From positions 1-63,089 of the forward strand of contig VGEY01000008.1 in assembly GCA_016869075.1 (NCBI GenBank): a stretch of 63,089 bases of DNA, in the 5' to 3' direction. Within the stretch, counting starts at the first letter, position 1; every line of letters starts with the position of its first letter. The translations under genes and the position numbers were made by a program. Origin of the DNA: Alphaproteobacteria bacterium (GTDB lineage: Bacteria; Pseudomonadota; Alphaproteobacteria; Paracaedibacterales; VGCI01). The notes beneath the pieces were generated by a model. It did not search any database, was not told the origin of the DNA, and worked only from the letters and a program-made list of their open reading frames with translations. Below, one piece after another: positions 45,829 through 54,991 of the stretch.

Positions 45829-46971
45829 CTAACGATCCTCATTACCAGCCTCATCCATCGGCTCACTGTGGGAAATTGGCTGTTGTTCTAATGAATCCAA
45901 GTCTGCACTTGGGTTAAGCTCGAGCTGGCGATGCCAATAACTAACCTTGTCCTTGTTAATTGCTGAGAAAATCTCTGAAAATTCACTCCCTAAGTTCATG
46001 AGAATCTCTGCGACTTCTAATTGCTTTTTCATATGAGATACAGCTTTGCTAGATTTAGCAGGCTCCCTCTCCGCAAATTCTACCGGTGGCATTTCATATT
46101 CGAAAATTCTCTCCATACGCATTTGTTTAAATCTATCATAAAGATCCGAGCTTAAGCCCATATCCCTGGCTAAGGCAGAAAATGGTGACTCAGTTCCAAA
46201 GAGGGCTTTGCCATTGTTCATAGCTATTTTTAAAGCTTCTCCAAGAAGTCTAAAGTGGCCTTGAGTTTTTTCTAACTCGCCAACAAAATTCCCATAAGAT
46301 TCCTCACTTTTTATACCATTATATATAGATTTAGGAAGATCAGTAGCTATCCAATAATGATCGTCGATTCTTTTTTCAATCTGACGTTTAAATTTTCTAA
46401 TTTCTTGTAGAGAAGATTCTTCCTTCTTAGGGGGTGGACAAATTAGATAACAGTGCAAATGAGTACCTTCTGCAAATATCAACAAATCATTTTCATGTTT
46501 CAATCTCTCTCTTTTAGAGGAAGCATCAACTTTTTCTATCAACTCATCAAAAAAACCGTAATCGCTATTCATTAGAAAATATAGACAAGTATTTTGTAAT
46601 TCTGACAGTTGTTGTATCCAGAGATTGTACTTCTTGATCTCAGGCACTGGGCTATAAGCAGATTTAAGATGTTCTTTGCTATGAGCACTTGGATAAGACT
46701 CGGCTCTATCTGATATTAAGTCCTGAACATATCCACGAAGTGTGGTGAAACTTTGGGCAAGACCTTTGATTCTGTTCTGGTTTTCTTCTGAAAATTCTTT
46801 CAGCTCATTTACAGGTTTAAAGGGTGGTAATCCAGAAAAAACTCTCAAACCTTCACCCCTTGGGAATAACGTAGGCGCGGTCTGATCCTCACCCTTTTCA
46901 TCAGAGGCATTAGATAATGAAGTAAATCCAAAAGTAATAAGTGCAGATAATAATATAATCTTTCTAAACAT
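45829..46971 (-). CDS. Orphan secreted helical protein
   Basis: A 380-residue protein with a signal peptide (MFRKIILLSALITFGFTSLSNA). ATG 46971 is preferred because GGAGG lies eight bases upstream; ATG 46986 overlaps that site. The mature part is charged and helix-rich, with a few cysteines and a cluster THLHCYLICPPPKK. No family is recognised. It is one of a run of similar-sized exported orphans on the minus strand. Confidence 0.72.
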   Translation of the reverse strand: MFRKIILLSALITFGFTSLSNASDEKGEDQTAPTLFPRGEGLRVFSGLPPFKPVNELKEFSEENQNRIKGLAQSFTTLRGYVQDLISDRAESYPSAHSKEHLKSAYSPVPEIKKYNLWIQQLSELQNTCLYFLMNSDYGFFDELIEKVDASSKRERLKHENDLLIFAEGTHLHCYLICPPPKKEESSLQEIRKFKRQIEKRIDDHYWIATDLPKSIYNGIKSEESYGNFVGELEKTQGHFRLLGEALKIAMNNGKALFGTESPFSALARDMGLSSDLYDRFKQMRMERIFEYEMPPVEFAEREPAKSSKAVSHMKKQLEVAEILMNLGSEFSEIFSAINKDKVSYWHRQLELNPSADLDSLEQQPISHSEPMDEAGNEDR

Positions 46972-47189
46972 AAGAAATTCCTCCATTCAAATAACATTCT
47001 CTCTCTAATTATTGGAATTCATAAATAAGTCAACTTAAAATTTTTTCAGTTTTAAGCACCTATGACTCTGGGTAATTGACCTTAGATTTTAGGAAGACAG
47101 ATTTAATGAGTTCCAGGATTATTGAAGCTCGAAAAGATCTCGAGTTAAATTTTTCTTTATCAATTTTTGATGAAATTCGATATTTGGTT

Positions 47190-48518
47190 TTAAGTAGATA
47201 GAAGGCTGGAGAAAGAGTCCTTATTTTTTTCATCCTCTTTTTTAATTACCGAGGAACCAGAAGAATCTGTTGAAGCAGGAACTGATAAGGTTTTTGCGGG
47301 GTTGGCTGCTGTTGGACTCACAGCAAGAGGAGGCAAGAAACTTGAGGAGGATGATTCTGCTGAAGCTCCTTTTGAAAGAGTTTCACCTGTTGGGGGCGGC
47401 ATGTAAGTTTGTGTAAAAATGATTTGCTTCGGATTTGATATAGAACTAAATGTAGGGCTGGAGAAGCGATCCTTTGCGACTTTTCGAATGTTACTACAGG
47501 ATGTTAATAAATGAGCTGACGGTTGCATTTTAACCTCTCCATTAAAGGCAATAATCCAGCTTTTAAATCGCATTAAAAATCCATCGTGTCTTTCCCATTC
47601 TCGTGCAAGTGTTGGGGCGCAATCCTCACAAATATCGTATAATGAATGAAGATGAAACACGAAATCAGTCACTCTTTCTGTAGGTTTTAGAGATCTTAAC
47701 GCATGGACAAAATCAAACCTCCAATCTTCAATAGGAGGCTTACCTTGTGCTTGATAAGGTAAAATATCTTTTAATTCATCTAGATATTTAATGTCAGCTT
47801 CAAAATCATGCATATTTTTATAAGAAGCTCTATGCAATAATTCCACTAACCGTCTTGAAGCAGAAGTGATTTTGTCTCCGAAACCTAATGGATCGGAGAC
47901 ATCCAGCCTTAATGGATTCGTAAATTGTAGTTCATTAAATGCAGCAAGAGACTTCTTCAATTTAATCAAAGCCTCTTGGGCATCTTTTTTTGCTTCATCA
48001 GGATTTTTCTTCTTCTCTTGACCAAGTAATTCTTGAAAAGATGCAATTTTGTCTGTCATTTCAACGCGTAATGGTAGGGTCATAAGAGTGCTGTGATAAC
48101 TTCTCAGTGTTGCATGCATAATGCTGGGTCGGAAGATATATCTTTAATGATTAATCCCAATCTTAAGAATATGGCATTCTTACCATCTTCTTTTTTTGGT
48201 GCTTTATCTAAACCCAAATAGCCTCTGATAGGTTTATATTTTTCCTTCTCTTTCTCTTTCTCCTTCTCCTTCTCCTTCTCCTTGTCTTTTTCCTTTTCCT
48301 TTTCTGGTTCAGAATACAAGATACCCTGCATTTCTCAATGAGTGACTTCAAATGCTGGATCACTAAAGGGAATTGGACTATGAGGTGATCGGACAACAAA
48401 ATTTCTTGCCCACAACCAACCTTCATAATCTTTGAAATTCTCAGCGCAAATTATGGGTGTAACCCAAGAAAAAACGCATACAAAGACACTGAAAAGAAAA
48501 GATTTATTTTTTATGCAT
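47190..48518 (-). pseudogene. Decayed secreted-protein gene (two frameshifts, one internal stop)
   Basis: Three consecutive pieces read like one exported protein. From ATG 48518 the frame fails after four codons in an A-run. One base fewer there would give a signal peptide MHKNKSFLFSVFVCVFSW... running to an in-frame TGA near 48338. The same frame continues from 48331 through a Lys-Glu repeat to 48104. The remaining 309 codons (47190-48119) are in another frame, start without a ribosome site and lack the signal peptide that all neighbours have. Sequencing error at the A-run is an alternative for the first lesion. Confidence 0.6.
48241..48305 (-). repeat. Hexanucleotide-type microsatellite encoding Lys-Glu repeats
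   Basis: Repeats of GAGAAG/GAAAAG on the minus strand encode about ten KE/KD dipeptides inside the decayed gene. Copy-number change would keep the frame, so it would alter length rather than switch expression. Confidence 0.8.
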
Positions 48519-48565
48519 ATTGTCGTATTAAAATTAGCTAATATTTAAATTCAATCTTACTGCTG

Positions 48566-49186
48566 TTAAGATTGAAAATATAACTCATGGTAAGCAATTT
48601 CTTCGGCAGGAACTGATTGCTTATAGTAATCAAGACACCTCTCTGGTATATAGATAATTTTTTGGCAAAAACGCTCTACGGCTTTTTCAATGTCTTCTCC
48701 ATTCGAAAGTTGGCTAGGAGGCTTTGTAGAAATTGTGTCTTTCAATGCCTCTCGAATTGCTTCCCGGCCTTCTAAACTCCCTGCGTCTGTATTAATTAAA
48801 ATTAGATATTCAAATGAAGGAGAAAGGAGCAGAGGCACAAATATAGAGCCAGCCTGAGCACTAAGAGGATTATAAGACAAATCAAGAGTTTTTAATGAAG
48901 GAATATGTTGTTGAATAAGGTCGACAATAATAGCAGCTCCTTTATCTTGGATTTTATTATCTCGTAAAATAATCCGCGAAACTGGGGATAAGTCTTCAGA
49001 GCTTCTCTCTTTCACCCATTGCTGAATTGTCATGGAACCATTTCTTGTGGGACAATCATGTTCTACGAGAGGGTGTCCTGCATGAAACATTTTATTATAA
49101 CGTATATCAATGTCTGCAGCCAAAATGCTTTGCATAAAAGGAAAGATAGACAAGAAGAATAGAATATTTTTTTTATTGTAAGTCAT
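48566..49186 (-). CDS. Secreted leucine-rich-repeat protein (ribonuclease-inhibitor type)
   Basis: A 206-residue protein with signal peptide MTYNKKNILFFLSIFPFMQSILA. At least two RI-type repeats are visible: ISRIILRDNKIQDKGAAIIVDLI-like and LKTLDLSYNPLSAQAGSIFVPLL. A third partial one is FEYLILINTDAG. The C-terminal third is unrecognised and has two cysteines. AGGAGA lies five bases before ATG. LRRs bind proteins; a host target is plausible but unproven. Confidence 0.78.
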   Translation of the reverse strand: MTYNKKNILFFLSIFPFMQSILAADIDIRYNKMFHAGHPLVEHDCPTRNGSMTIQQWVKERSSEDLSPVSRIILRDNKIQDKGAAIIVDLIQQHIPSLKTLDLSYNPLSAQAGSIFVPLLLSPSFEYLILINTDAGSLEGREAIREALKDTISTKPPSQLSNGEDIEKAVERFCQKIIYIPERCLDYYKQSVPAEEIAYHELYFQS

Positions 49187-49333
49187 AGGATTCTCCTATT
49201 TAAAGTAACATATTTTATCATAAGCTATGAAAGAAGTCAAAGAAGCTCACAAAAAATATAAACTCAATTTTTGTTGTGCAAGTCTGTTTGCTTTTAGAAA
49301 TGAATGAAAAGAGAGTGATAAGGCGGATTTAGA

Positions 49334-49409
49334 TGGCTCCCCGGGACGGACTCGAACCGCCGACCCAGTGGTTAACAGCCACTTGCTCTACCGACTGAGC
49401 TACCGGGGA
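49334..49409 (-). tRNA. tRNA-Asn(GTT)
   Basis: A 76-base cloverleaf. The acceptor stem TCCCCGG pairs with CCGGGGA, and the anticodon loop CTGTTAA holds GTT. The T-loop is TTCGAGT, discriminator G, and CCA is encoded. It borders the secreted-protein island. Confidence 0.96.
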
Positions 49410-49500
49410 ACACCTTCATTTCGTAACATACCCTACTCATATTGACAAAGGTTTTTTTGAAAAAAAGAGGAGAAATGGGCGATTATTTATATAAAATTTA

Positions 49501-49524
49501 AGAGCATCAAACGATGCTCTTTTT
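49501..49524 (-). terminator. Hairpin after grxD, possible bidirectional terminator
   Basis: AGAGCATC (49501-49508) and GATGCTCT (49513-49520) form a perfect eight-base-pair stem with an AAAC/GTTT loop. T-rich tracts are present on either side depending on strand. It lies 45 bases downstream of grxD. Confidence 0.65.
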
Positions 49525-49565
49525 CATGGTCCTCTGCAAACCATTAGGAAAAACGCATGGAATAC

Positions 49566-49898
49566 TTACGCAGCTTCAATATGCTTGCTTTTTAGAAGCG
49601 CTTGGAGCTCACCACTTTGGTACATCTCCTTAACAATATCGCACCCTCCAACAAACTCTCCCTTAATATAAAGTTGAGGGATTGTTGGCCAGTTACTAAA
49701 TTTTTTAATGGCTTCACGTACATTAGGATCAGCTAAAACATTCACAATTTTAAATGTTACTTCAAGATGCTGCAGGATGCTGACGACATGGGCAGAAAAA
49801 CCACATTGAGGTGCCTCAACAGTACCCTTCATATATAAAATAATTGGGTTTTCAGCAATATCCTTTTCAATTTGATTAAGAGTCGCGGGATCAGTCAT
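49566..49898 (-). CDS. grxD: Monothiol glutaredoxin (Grx4/GrxD type)
   Basis: A 110-residue monothiol glutaredoxin with the active site CGFS (APQCGFSAHV), preceded by ILYMKGT and followed by WPTIPQLYIKGEFVGGCDI. Such proteins bind a glutathione-ligated [2Fe-2S] cluster, often shared with BolA. The bolA gene lies just upstream in the same operon, supporting that role. Confidence 0.95.
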   Translation of the reverse strand: MTDPATLNQIEKDIAENPIILYMKGTVEAPQCGFSAHVVSILQHLEVTFKIVNVLADPNVREAIKKFSNWPTIPQLYIKGEFVGGCDIVKEMYQSGELQALLKSKHIEAA

Positions 49899-49924
49899 AA
49901 TTAATTTTCACTTTCTATTGATAA

Positions 49925-50167
49925 TTACACGGTAGATGGAGGGACAGACGTTCGCACAGAAAGAGCATGGAGTTGCCCTCCAACACGACCGCCCAAAGCC
50001 TCATAAACCAACTGATGTTGTTGTACACGGCTTTTAGAGGCAAATAAGGTAGAGGTTACATGAACGGCATAGTGATCTCCATCGCCTGCTAAATCAGTGA
50101 TTTCTATAACCGCATCAGGAAGTGCGGCCTGTATAAGGTTCTGTATTTCAGAAGCTGCTATGGCCAT
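49925..50167 (-). CDS. bolA: BolA-family protein
   Basis: An 80-residue BolA/YrbA-type protein with the conserved GDGDHYAVHVTS and SRVQQHQLVYEALGGRVGGQLHALSVRT. It lies 26 bases upstream of grxD. BolA-Grx4 pairs form Fe-S heterodimers involved in iron sensing and cluster trafficking. Its start overlaps the end of the purC-like gene by 20 bases. Confidence 0.94.
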   Translation of the reverse strand: MAIAASEIQNLIQAALPDAVIEITDLAGDGDHYAVHVTSTLFASKSRVQQHQLVYEALGGRVGGQLHALSVRTSVPPSTV

Positions 50168-51014
50168 GCGGTTTATTTCTTTTCTTAAAAGTACCTTTGA
50201 GAGGTGTGCTTACTTGAGCAGCATCTTGAGCGGGTGTGTGAGGCATCTTTCCTGAGGGATCGATGGTGAAGACGCCAAGCCGATGGGCAACTTCCTGATA
50301 AATGCTTTGAGCTTTTTCAGGAGTATTTCTTATTCCTTGAATATCAATGCGTTGTCCAGTGGTTAAATCTAAAAGCTTGAATGTTTCGGGACTTAACTCA
50401 TCTGTGATCATAATTTGTGAGTCCATATAATCCGAAGCGTAGTGACGTCCATATTCAAGAGTAAAACTAATCAAGCGCATATTTAAAGCTAAAAATTGGC
50501 CAGTTAGAAAATCATTGACGCGTTGGCAAGCCACGAGAATCTCATCAATTTCCTCAAAACGGCACCAGCCAAGGGCTGTTAAGTGTTCCATGGCGACAAC
50601 TGCATTATTGCGCAAGGAGAATTCTGGAACTGGTTTGGGTAATATCATCCCTTCTTCAAGTCCAAGTCGCTGTGCAAAAGCATCAGATGCACTATTATGA
50701 ACTGTAACAACAAAGGGTAAGCTTGTGGTAGCACGCACCAGTTGTTCTCGCATATTAAGCGTGCGGATAAAATGAGTTTCAATTCCTTGGTCGTTGAGGC
50801 GGGACATTAACAACTCAGAAATGCGATTGTTGAGAATGCCCTTGCCATTACATGTTAAGGGTTCCACATTTAAGAGTGCATCATCCTTAAAATAGAGGAC
50901 ATGAGTTCCGGGCTCTGGGCCGTCATAAATAATCTTGCTTGTCCCCTCAGAAAGCTGGTGTCGCCGAGGCTGGACATGCTCGCCAAATAAGCATGTGCTG
51001 GTATGAGTATTCAT
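50148..51014 (-). CDS. purC: SAICAR synthase (PurC)-family protein
   Basis: A 288-residue SAICAR-synthetase fold protein with EGTSKIIYDGP, YFKDDALL, ILNNRISELLM and the C-terminal block SQIMITDELSPETF. The canonical first motif EGKAK is EGTSK and the canonical FKDD is kept. PurC joins aspartate to CAIR in purine synthesis. In alphaproteobacteria a divergent PurC copy is commonly found beside bolA, so this could be a paralogue with altered function. No other purine genes are in the window. Confidence 0.78.
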   Translation of the reverse strand: MNTHTSTCLFGEHVQPRRHQLSEGTSKIIYDGPEPGTHVLYFKDDALLNVEPLTCNGKGILNNRISELLMSRLNDQGIETHFIRTLNMREQLVRATTSLPFVVTVHNSASDAFAQRLGLEEGMILPKPVPEFSLRNNAVVAMEHLTALGWCRFEEIDEILVACQRVNDFLTGQFLALNMRLISFTLEYGRHYASDYMDSQIMITDELSPETFKLLDLTTGQRIDIQGIRNTPEKAQSIYQEVAHRLGVFTIDPSGKMPHTPAQDAAQVSTPLKGTFKKRNKPHGHSSF

Positions 51015-51218
51015 TATAGCGCCTTTGGGTTAAAGATTGCTCTATCTATAACAGATCACTTACACAAAAACAATGAAAGGTTAGTATTTATTTAGGAGAA
51101 ATATTTTTGAGGCATAATACATTAAATGAGGACAAATTGGAAGAAAAAAATTATTAATAAAAAGGAGAAGTGACAAAAGGAAGCGAATACCTATGCAAAC
51201 TTATTCCATGATCTAAGT

Positions 51219-51620
51219 TTAATTGCCTTTAATAGCATTATCTGCGATTTCCAAAGAATCAAAATTAGCATCTATATAGAAGTCAGTAATGTCCTTGTCA
51301 TTTGCCCCCTTATACTTAGCCTTAATGACCAGTGGATCTGAACGACAAGTATTTGTATAATCAATAAATTTTTGTATAACATACCCGTCATTAGTTCTGT
51401 AATAAAAACCATACCGCACCATGCCTTTATCATGGAGACATTGTGCTGTCTTACAATCCTTAACTTCAGAGAATTCTAAACCTTTTGTAAAAAGTGATTG
51501 GGCACATTGGTTCATATGATTTACTGTGCCTGCAACAAATAATGGCGAACATGAACTTAGAGATAAAGAAAACATTATTATAAGTTGGGAAATAGCCGCT
51601 TTTTTAAGAAGGTAAACCAT
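51219..51620 (-). CDS. Orphan lipoprotein candidate
   Basis: A 133-residue protein with a lipoprotein-type signal (IMFSLSLSSC, lipobox LSSC with Cys 24). The mature part has five further cysteines and is otherwise unrecognised. The ribosome site (GAGGAC) is 15 bases from ATG, so the exact start is uncertain. It is downstream of serC with 63 bases between. Confidence 0.65.
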   Translation of the reverse strand: MVYLLKKAAISQLIIMFSLSLSSCSPLFVAGTVNHMNQCAQSLFTKGLEFSEVKDCKTAQCLHDKGMVRYGFYYRTNDGYVIQKFIDYTNTCRSDPLVIKAKYKGANDKDITDFYIDANFDSLEIADNAIKGN

Positions 51621-51683
51621 TTTATAAAAAATTATGTCCTCTTAATGAATTTTTTTAATGCCTATCAAGCCTAAGAAGTTAGG

Positions 51684-52841
51684 TCAAGCTGTTTGCGAAG
51701 CTTCTGTATACGCCCATTCAATCCATGGGAAAAGGGCTTCTAGATTTGAGGTTTCTACAGTGGGGCCTGCCCAAATGCGCAAAGAGGGGAGAGAATGTTT
51801 ATGATTGCGGATATCATAGGCAACCCCTTCTTTTGCCAGTTGCGTTTCAATAGAGTGAATGAGAGCGCGATGGGGAGCCTCGGGAAGAGGTTGACCTGTT
51901 GAAGTATCTAAAAATTCTAAACAGATAGAAGTTGGTGAAAGGGACTGCGGTTCTTTGGCGAGATAAGCAATCCATGGCGTTTGTTTAACCCAGCTGTCAA
52001 TGGAGCGGCTGTTATTTTGACACCTCTGGATTAAAGCTGACAAACCACCAATGCTTTTTGCCCACTGAAGGGCACCCAGGCAATCTTCAACACTGAGCAT
52101 GGAAGGGGTATTAATCATGCCCCCTTGAAAGATTTCTTCCAACACAGCTGAGTCTTTTGTAAGCCGAAAAAGGCGTGGAATAGGCCAGGGAGGCGTATAA
52201 GTTGCTAAGCGATCAATGGCCCGGGGACCTAATATCAGCATCCCATGGGCTCCCTCGCCGCCCAATCCTTTTTGCCAAGAGAATGAAACTACATCCAGTT
52301 TTTGCCAATCTAGAGGGACACAAAAAGCAGCAGAAGTCGCATCACAAATGGAGAGTCCTTCACGTTTATCGGAAATCCAATCTAAATTTGGGACACAAAC
52401 GCCTGTGGTTGTTCCATTCCATGTAAAAACAACGTCTCTGTCTGGGGTATGAAGAGACAAATCTGGTAAATGTCCATAAGGAGCATTATAAACGCGTGTA
52501 TCTGAAATTTTCAGTTGGTTGGTGATATCAGCAGACCAAAGGGAGCCAAATAAATCCCAGCTGAAGACATCTACACCTCGAGCTCCAAGAAAAGACCATA
52601 AGGCACTTTCTGTTGCGCCCGTGGCAGAGCCAGGCATAATCCCAACCCGGTAATCATCAGGAACTTTTAAAATTTCTTTTGTGAGAGCTATTACTTCCTT
52701 CAGTTTTTCTTGCCCAGCTATAGATCTATGTCCGCGTCCAACAAGAGCGTTACTTAACTTCTGTAAATTCCATCCAGGATGCTTACATGTTGGCCCAGAA
52801 TTGAAGTAAGGAAGGGTGGGCTTATTTTTTGGCTTGTTCAT
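51684..52841 (-). CDS. serC: Phosphoserine aminotransferase
   Basis: A 385-residue class V aminotransferase of serine synthesis. It shows the alphaproteobacterial SerC blocks YFNSGPTCKHPGW, GIMPGSATGATESALW and FTWNGTTTGVCVP, with the PLP lysine in SFSWQKGLGGEGAHG. The start is ATG 52841 (MNKPKNKPTL), which overlaps the ogt end by 20 bases. A longer frame from 52898 would overlap ogt by 77 bases. No serA or serB is in the window. Confidence 0.9.
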   Translation of the reverse strand: MNKPKNKPTLPYFNSGPTCKHPGWNLQKLSNALVGRGHRSIAGQEKLKEVIALTKEILKVPDDYRVGIMPGSATGATESALWSFLGARGVDVFSWDLFGSLWSADITNQLKISDTRVYNAPYGHLPDLSLHTPDRDVVFTWNGTTTGVCVPNLDWISDKREGLSICDATSAAFCVPLDWQKLDVVSFSWQKGLGGEGAHGMLILGPRAIDRLATYTPPWPIPRLFRLTKDSAVLEEIFQGGMINTPSMLSVEDCLGALQWAKSIGGLSALIQRCQNNSRSIDSWVKQTPWIAYLAKEPQSLSPTSICLEFLDTSTGQPLPEAPHRALIHSIETQLAKEGVAYDIRNHKHSLPSLRIWAGPTVETSNLEALFPWIEWAYTEASQTA

Positions 52842-53511
52842 AGGCAATGAGTTTTTCTTTAATGTCAGACCCCCAGTGATACTCACCGATTCTCCCACTT
52901 TTTAATACTATACGATGGCATGGAATCGCAATTGAAATTGGATTATCTCCTACAGCTGATGCAACGGCGCGCACAGCTTTAGGACTCCCTATACGCAATG
53001 CCAATTCTTCATAGGAGATTGTTTGCCCGTATGGAATTTTTGTAAGTTCTTTCCAAACAGCCTGCTGTAAATCTGTTCCTTCAAGAGCTTCAAAGATTTC
53101 ATCGTTAAAAACGTAAGTTCCCTCAAGAGCACTCTTTATCATTTTCGAGATAAATTCATCATTTCGTAAGAGGGTAATAGTCAGCATATTTTCTTCGAAA
53201 TCTTCAATAACTTCTTGCAATATGGCTTCAATATCTTCTGGCTTTTTAATTTCCTCTTCTCGAATAAAACCCGCAAGTAATAACTGGCCAAGGCCACCAA
53301 TTCCATAGGCTAAACCAACAGGAGTAGGACATACTCCATAATAAATTTCTGATGTTAATAATCTCAAAGGAAAAGTAATTTGCTCGCCTTCTTCTTCCAT
53401 TTCTGAAAGTATATTTCGAAACATAATGCGTGCTTCATCAGGGTCCATATTCTCTATTGCATCAATAAGTATTTTAAAATCTGAATCTTCAGAAGGGTGC
53501 TTTGAGGTCAT
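52822..53511 (-). CDS. ogt: Methylated-DNA-protein-cysteine methyltransferase (Ogt/MGMT family)
   Basis: A 229-residue protein. The C-terminal domain has IPYGQTISYEELA, the alkyl-acceptor motif PCHRI and the glycine-rich end GEYHWGSDIKEKLI. An unusually long acidic N-terminal region (about 60 residues) precedes the Ada-like N-domain. It repairs O6-alkylguanine directly. AAGGAAAG is the ribosome site. It lies between glmM (22-base gap) and serC. Confidence 0.9.
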   Translation of the reverse strand: MTSKHPSEDSDFKILIDAIENMDPDEARIMFRNILSEMEEEGEQITFPLRLLTSEIYYGVCPTPVGLAYGIGGLGQLLLAGFIREEEIKKPEDIEAILQEVIEDFEENMLTITLLRNDEFISKMIKSALEGTYVFNDEIFEALEGTDLQQAVWKELTKIPYGQTISYEELALRIGSPKAVRAVASAVGDNPISIAIPCHRIVLKSGRIGEYHWGSDIKEKLIAYEQAKK

Positions 53512-53532
53512 TATTTGCTTTCCTTATCATTA

Positions 53533-54921
53533 TTATGCTGCTGCACTCTTGTCAGCACTCTCAATTGTTTCAACAATATGTTGGACGAGGCGTTTCAAAG
53601 TTTCTTCATTGTCTCCTTGAGCCATAATTCGAATGAGAGGTTCTGTCCCTGATCTACGAATTAACAGCCTCCCACGATCAGTACTTAAGCAGTGCTCAGC
53701 TTCCTGTATCGCATTTTGGATATGTTTATCATGTAGTAGAGAAAAGCTCGATGTGCGAATACTTGTTAAAATTTGAGGGACGGGTTCAAAAATTTTCCCA
53801 ATCTGACTAGTTTTTAGTTGCTTTTGTACCAACACATTTAAGGTTTGTAATGCTGCAATAATACCATCTCCTGTTGTGGTGTAATCGCGTAAAATAATAT
53901 GGCCTGATTGTTCTCCACCTACATTACACCCATGAGTTCGCATTGCTTCTAGAACATAGCGATCACCTATTGCGGTACGGATAAGTTTTAAGTTCTTTGT
54001 CTCCAAATAACGTTCCAGCCCCAAATTGGACATATGGGTTGCAACGACACCCCCTCCATGAAGATCACCATCGTCTGACCAGGAGGTAGCAATAAGAGCT
54101 AAGAGTTGGTCACCATCAATAATGGAGCCTTTTTCGTCAACAACAATGAGCCGGTCTGCATCACCATCTAAAGCAATTCCCAAATCAGCTTTATGCGTTA
54201 AAACAGTTTCTTGTAAGGCCGTTAAAGACGTAGCGCCACAGGAAGCATTAATATTACTGCCGTCTGGTGAAACACCTATGGGGATAATATCTGCCCCAAG
54301 TTCCCACAAAATTTTTGGCGCAACCTTATAAGCCGCACCATGAGCACAATCGATTGCAATTTTTAGTCCATCAAGACGCATTCCTCTTGGAAATGTTGCT
54401 TTCGCAAACTCTATATATCGTCCAGTTGCATCGTCAAGCCGATGTGCCTTTCCGAGCATCGTTGAATGTGCAAGGGGTAAAGTTTTGGTACATTCTGATG
54501 ATTTGTCATGTTGGAGGATAAGAGCTTCAATCTCTTGTTCTTCATGATCAGAAAGTTTAAATCCATCTGGACCAAAAAATTTAATTCCATTGTCCATATA
54601 GGGATTATGGGAAGCCGAAATCATAACTCCCAAATCTGCGCGTAAAGAGCGCGTTAACATTGCAACAGCTGGAGTTGGGAGAGGACCAAGTAAAATAACA
54701 TCCATTCCCATAGATACAAATCCTGCTGTCAGTGCAGACTCAACCATGTACCCTGATTGTCGTGTGTCTTTCCCTATGACAACGCTATGGCGATGATCTC
54801 CACGAGTGAATTTTAAAGCAGTTGCCATGGCAAGTTTCATGATTAAGTCGGGTGTCATAGGCCAAATATTGGCCTGACCACGCACACCATCGGTTCCAAA
54901 AAATTGTCGGTTTTGACTCAT
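53533..54921 (-). CDS. glmM: Phosphoglucosamine mutase
   Basis: A 462-residue alpha-D-phosphohexomutase converting GlcN-6-P to GlcN-1-P for peptidoglycan and LPS. The phosphoserine loop is [18 protein letters not shown], the metal loop [11 protein letters not shown], the sugar loop GGEQSGHI and the phosphate-binding [20 protein letters not shown] opens the protein. It lies 70 bases downstream of ftsH, a conserved alphaproteobacterial pairing. Confidence 0.96.
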   Translation of the reverse strand: MSQNRQFFGTDGVRGQANIWPMTPDLIMKLAMATALKFTRGDHRHSVVIGKDTRQSGYMVESALTAGFVSMGMDVILLGPLPTPAVAMLTRSLRADLGVMISASHNPYMDNGIKFFGPDGFKLSDHEEQEIEALILQHDKSSECTKTLPLAHSTMLGKAHRLDDATGRYIEFAKATFPRGMRLDGLKIAIDCAHGAAYKVAPKILWELGADIIPIGVSPDGSNINASCGATSLTALQETVLTHKADLGIALDGDADRLIVVDEKGSIIDGDQLLALIATSWSDDGDLHGGGVVATHMSNLGLERYLETKNLKLIRTAIGDRYVLEAMRTHGCNVGGEQSGHIILRDYTTTGDGIIAALQTLNVLVQKQLKTSQIGKIFEPVPQILTSIRTSSFSLLHDKHIQNAIQEAEHCLSTDRGRLLIRRSGTEPLIRIMAQGDNEETLKRLVQHIVETIESADKSAAA

Positions 54922-54991
54922 TTAGTGCTCTCAATTACATCAATTAATGGTTTAATTCTGCTTATTTTCAACCTGTTGGAATATAGACACA

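Noticed and set aside
48241..48305. Phase-variable on/off switch at the KE microsatellite
   Set aside because: The unit is six bases, so copy-number change would not alter the frame.
49334..49409. tRNA-Asn as an integration site of a mobile island
   Set aside because: No integrase gene and no second copy of the tRNA end was noticed in the window.
52841..52898. Longer SerC start at 52898
   Set aside because: It would overlap ogt by 77 bases and adds residues that do not align with the SerC N-terminus.
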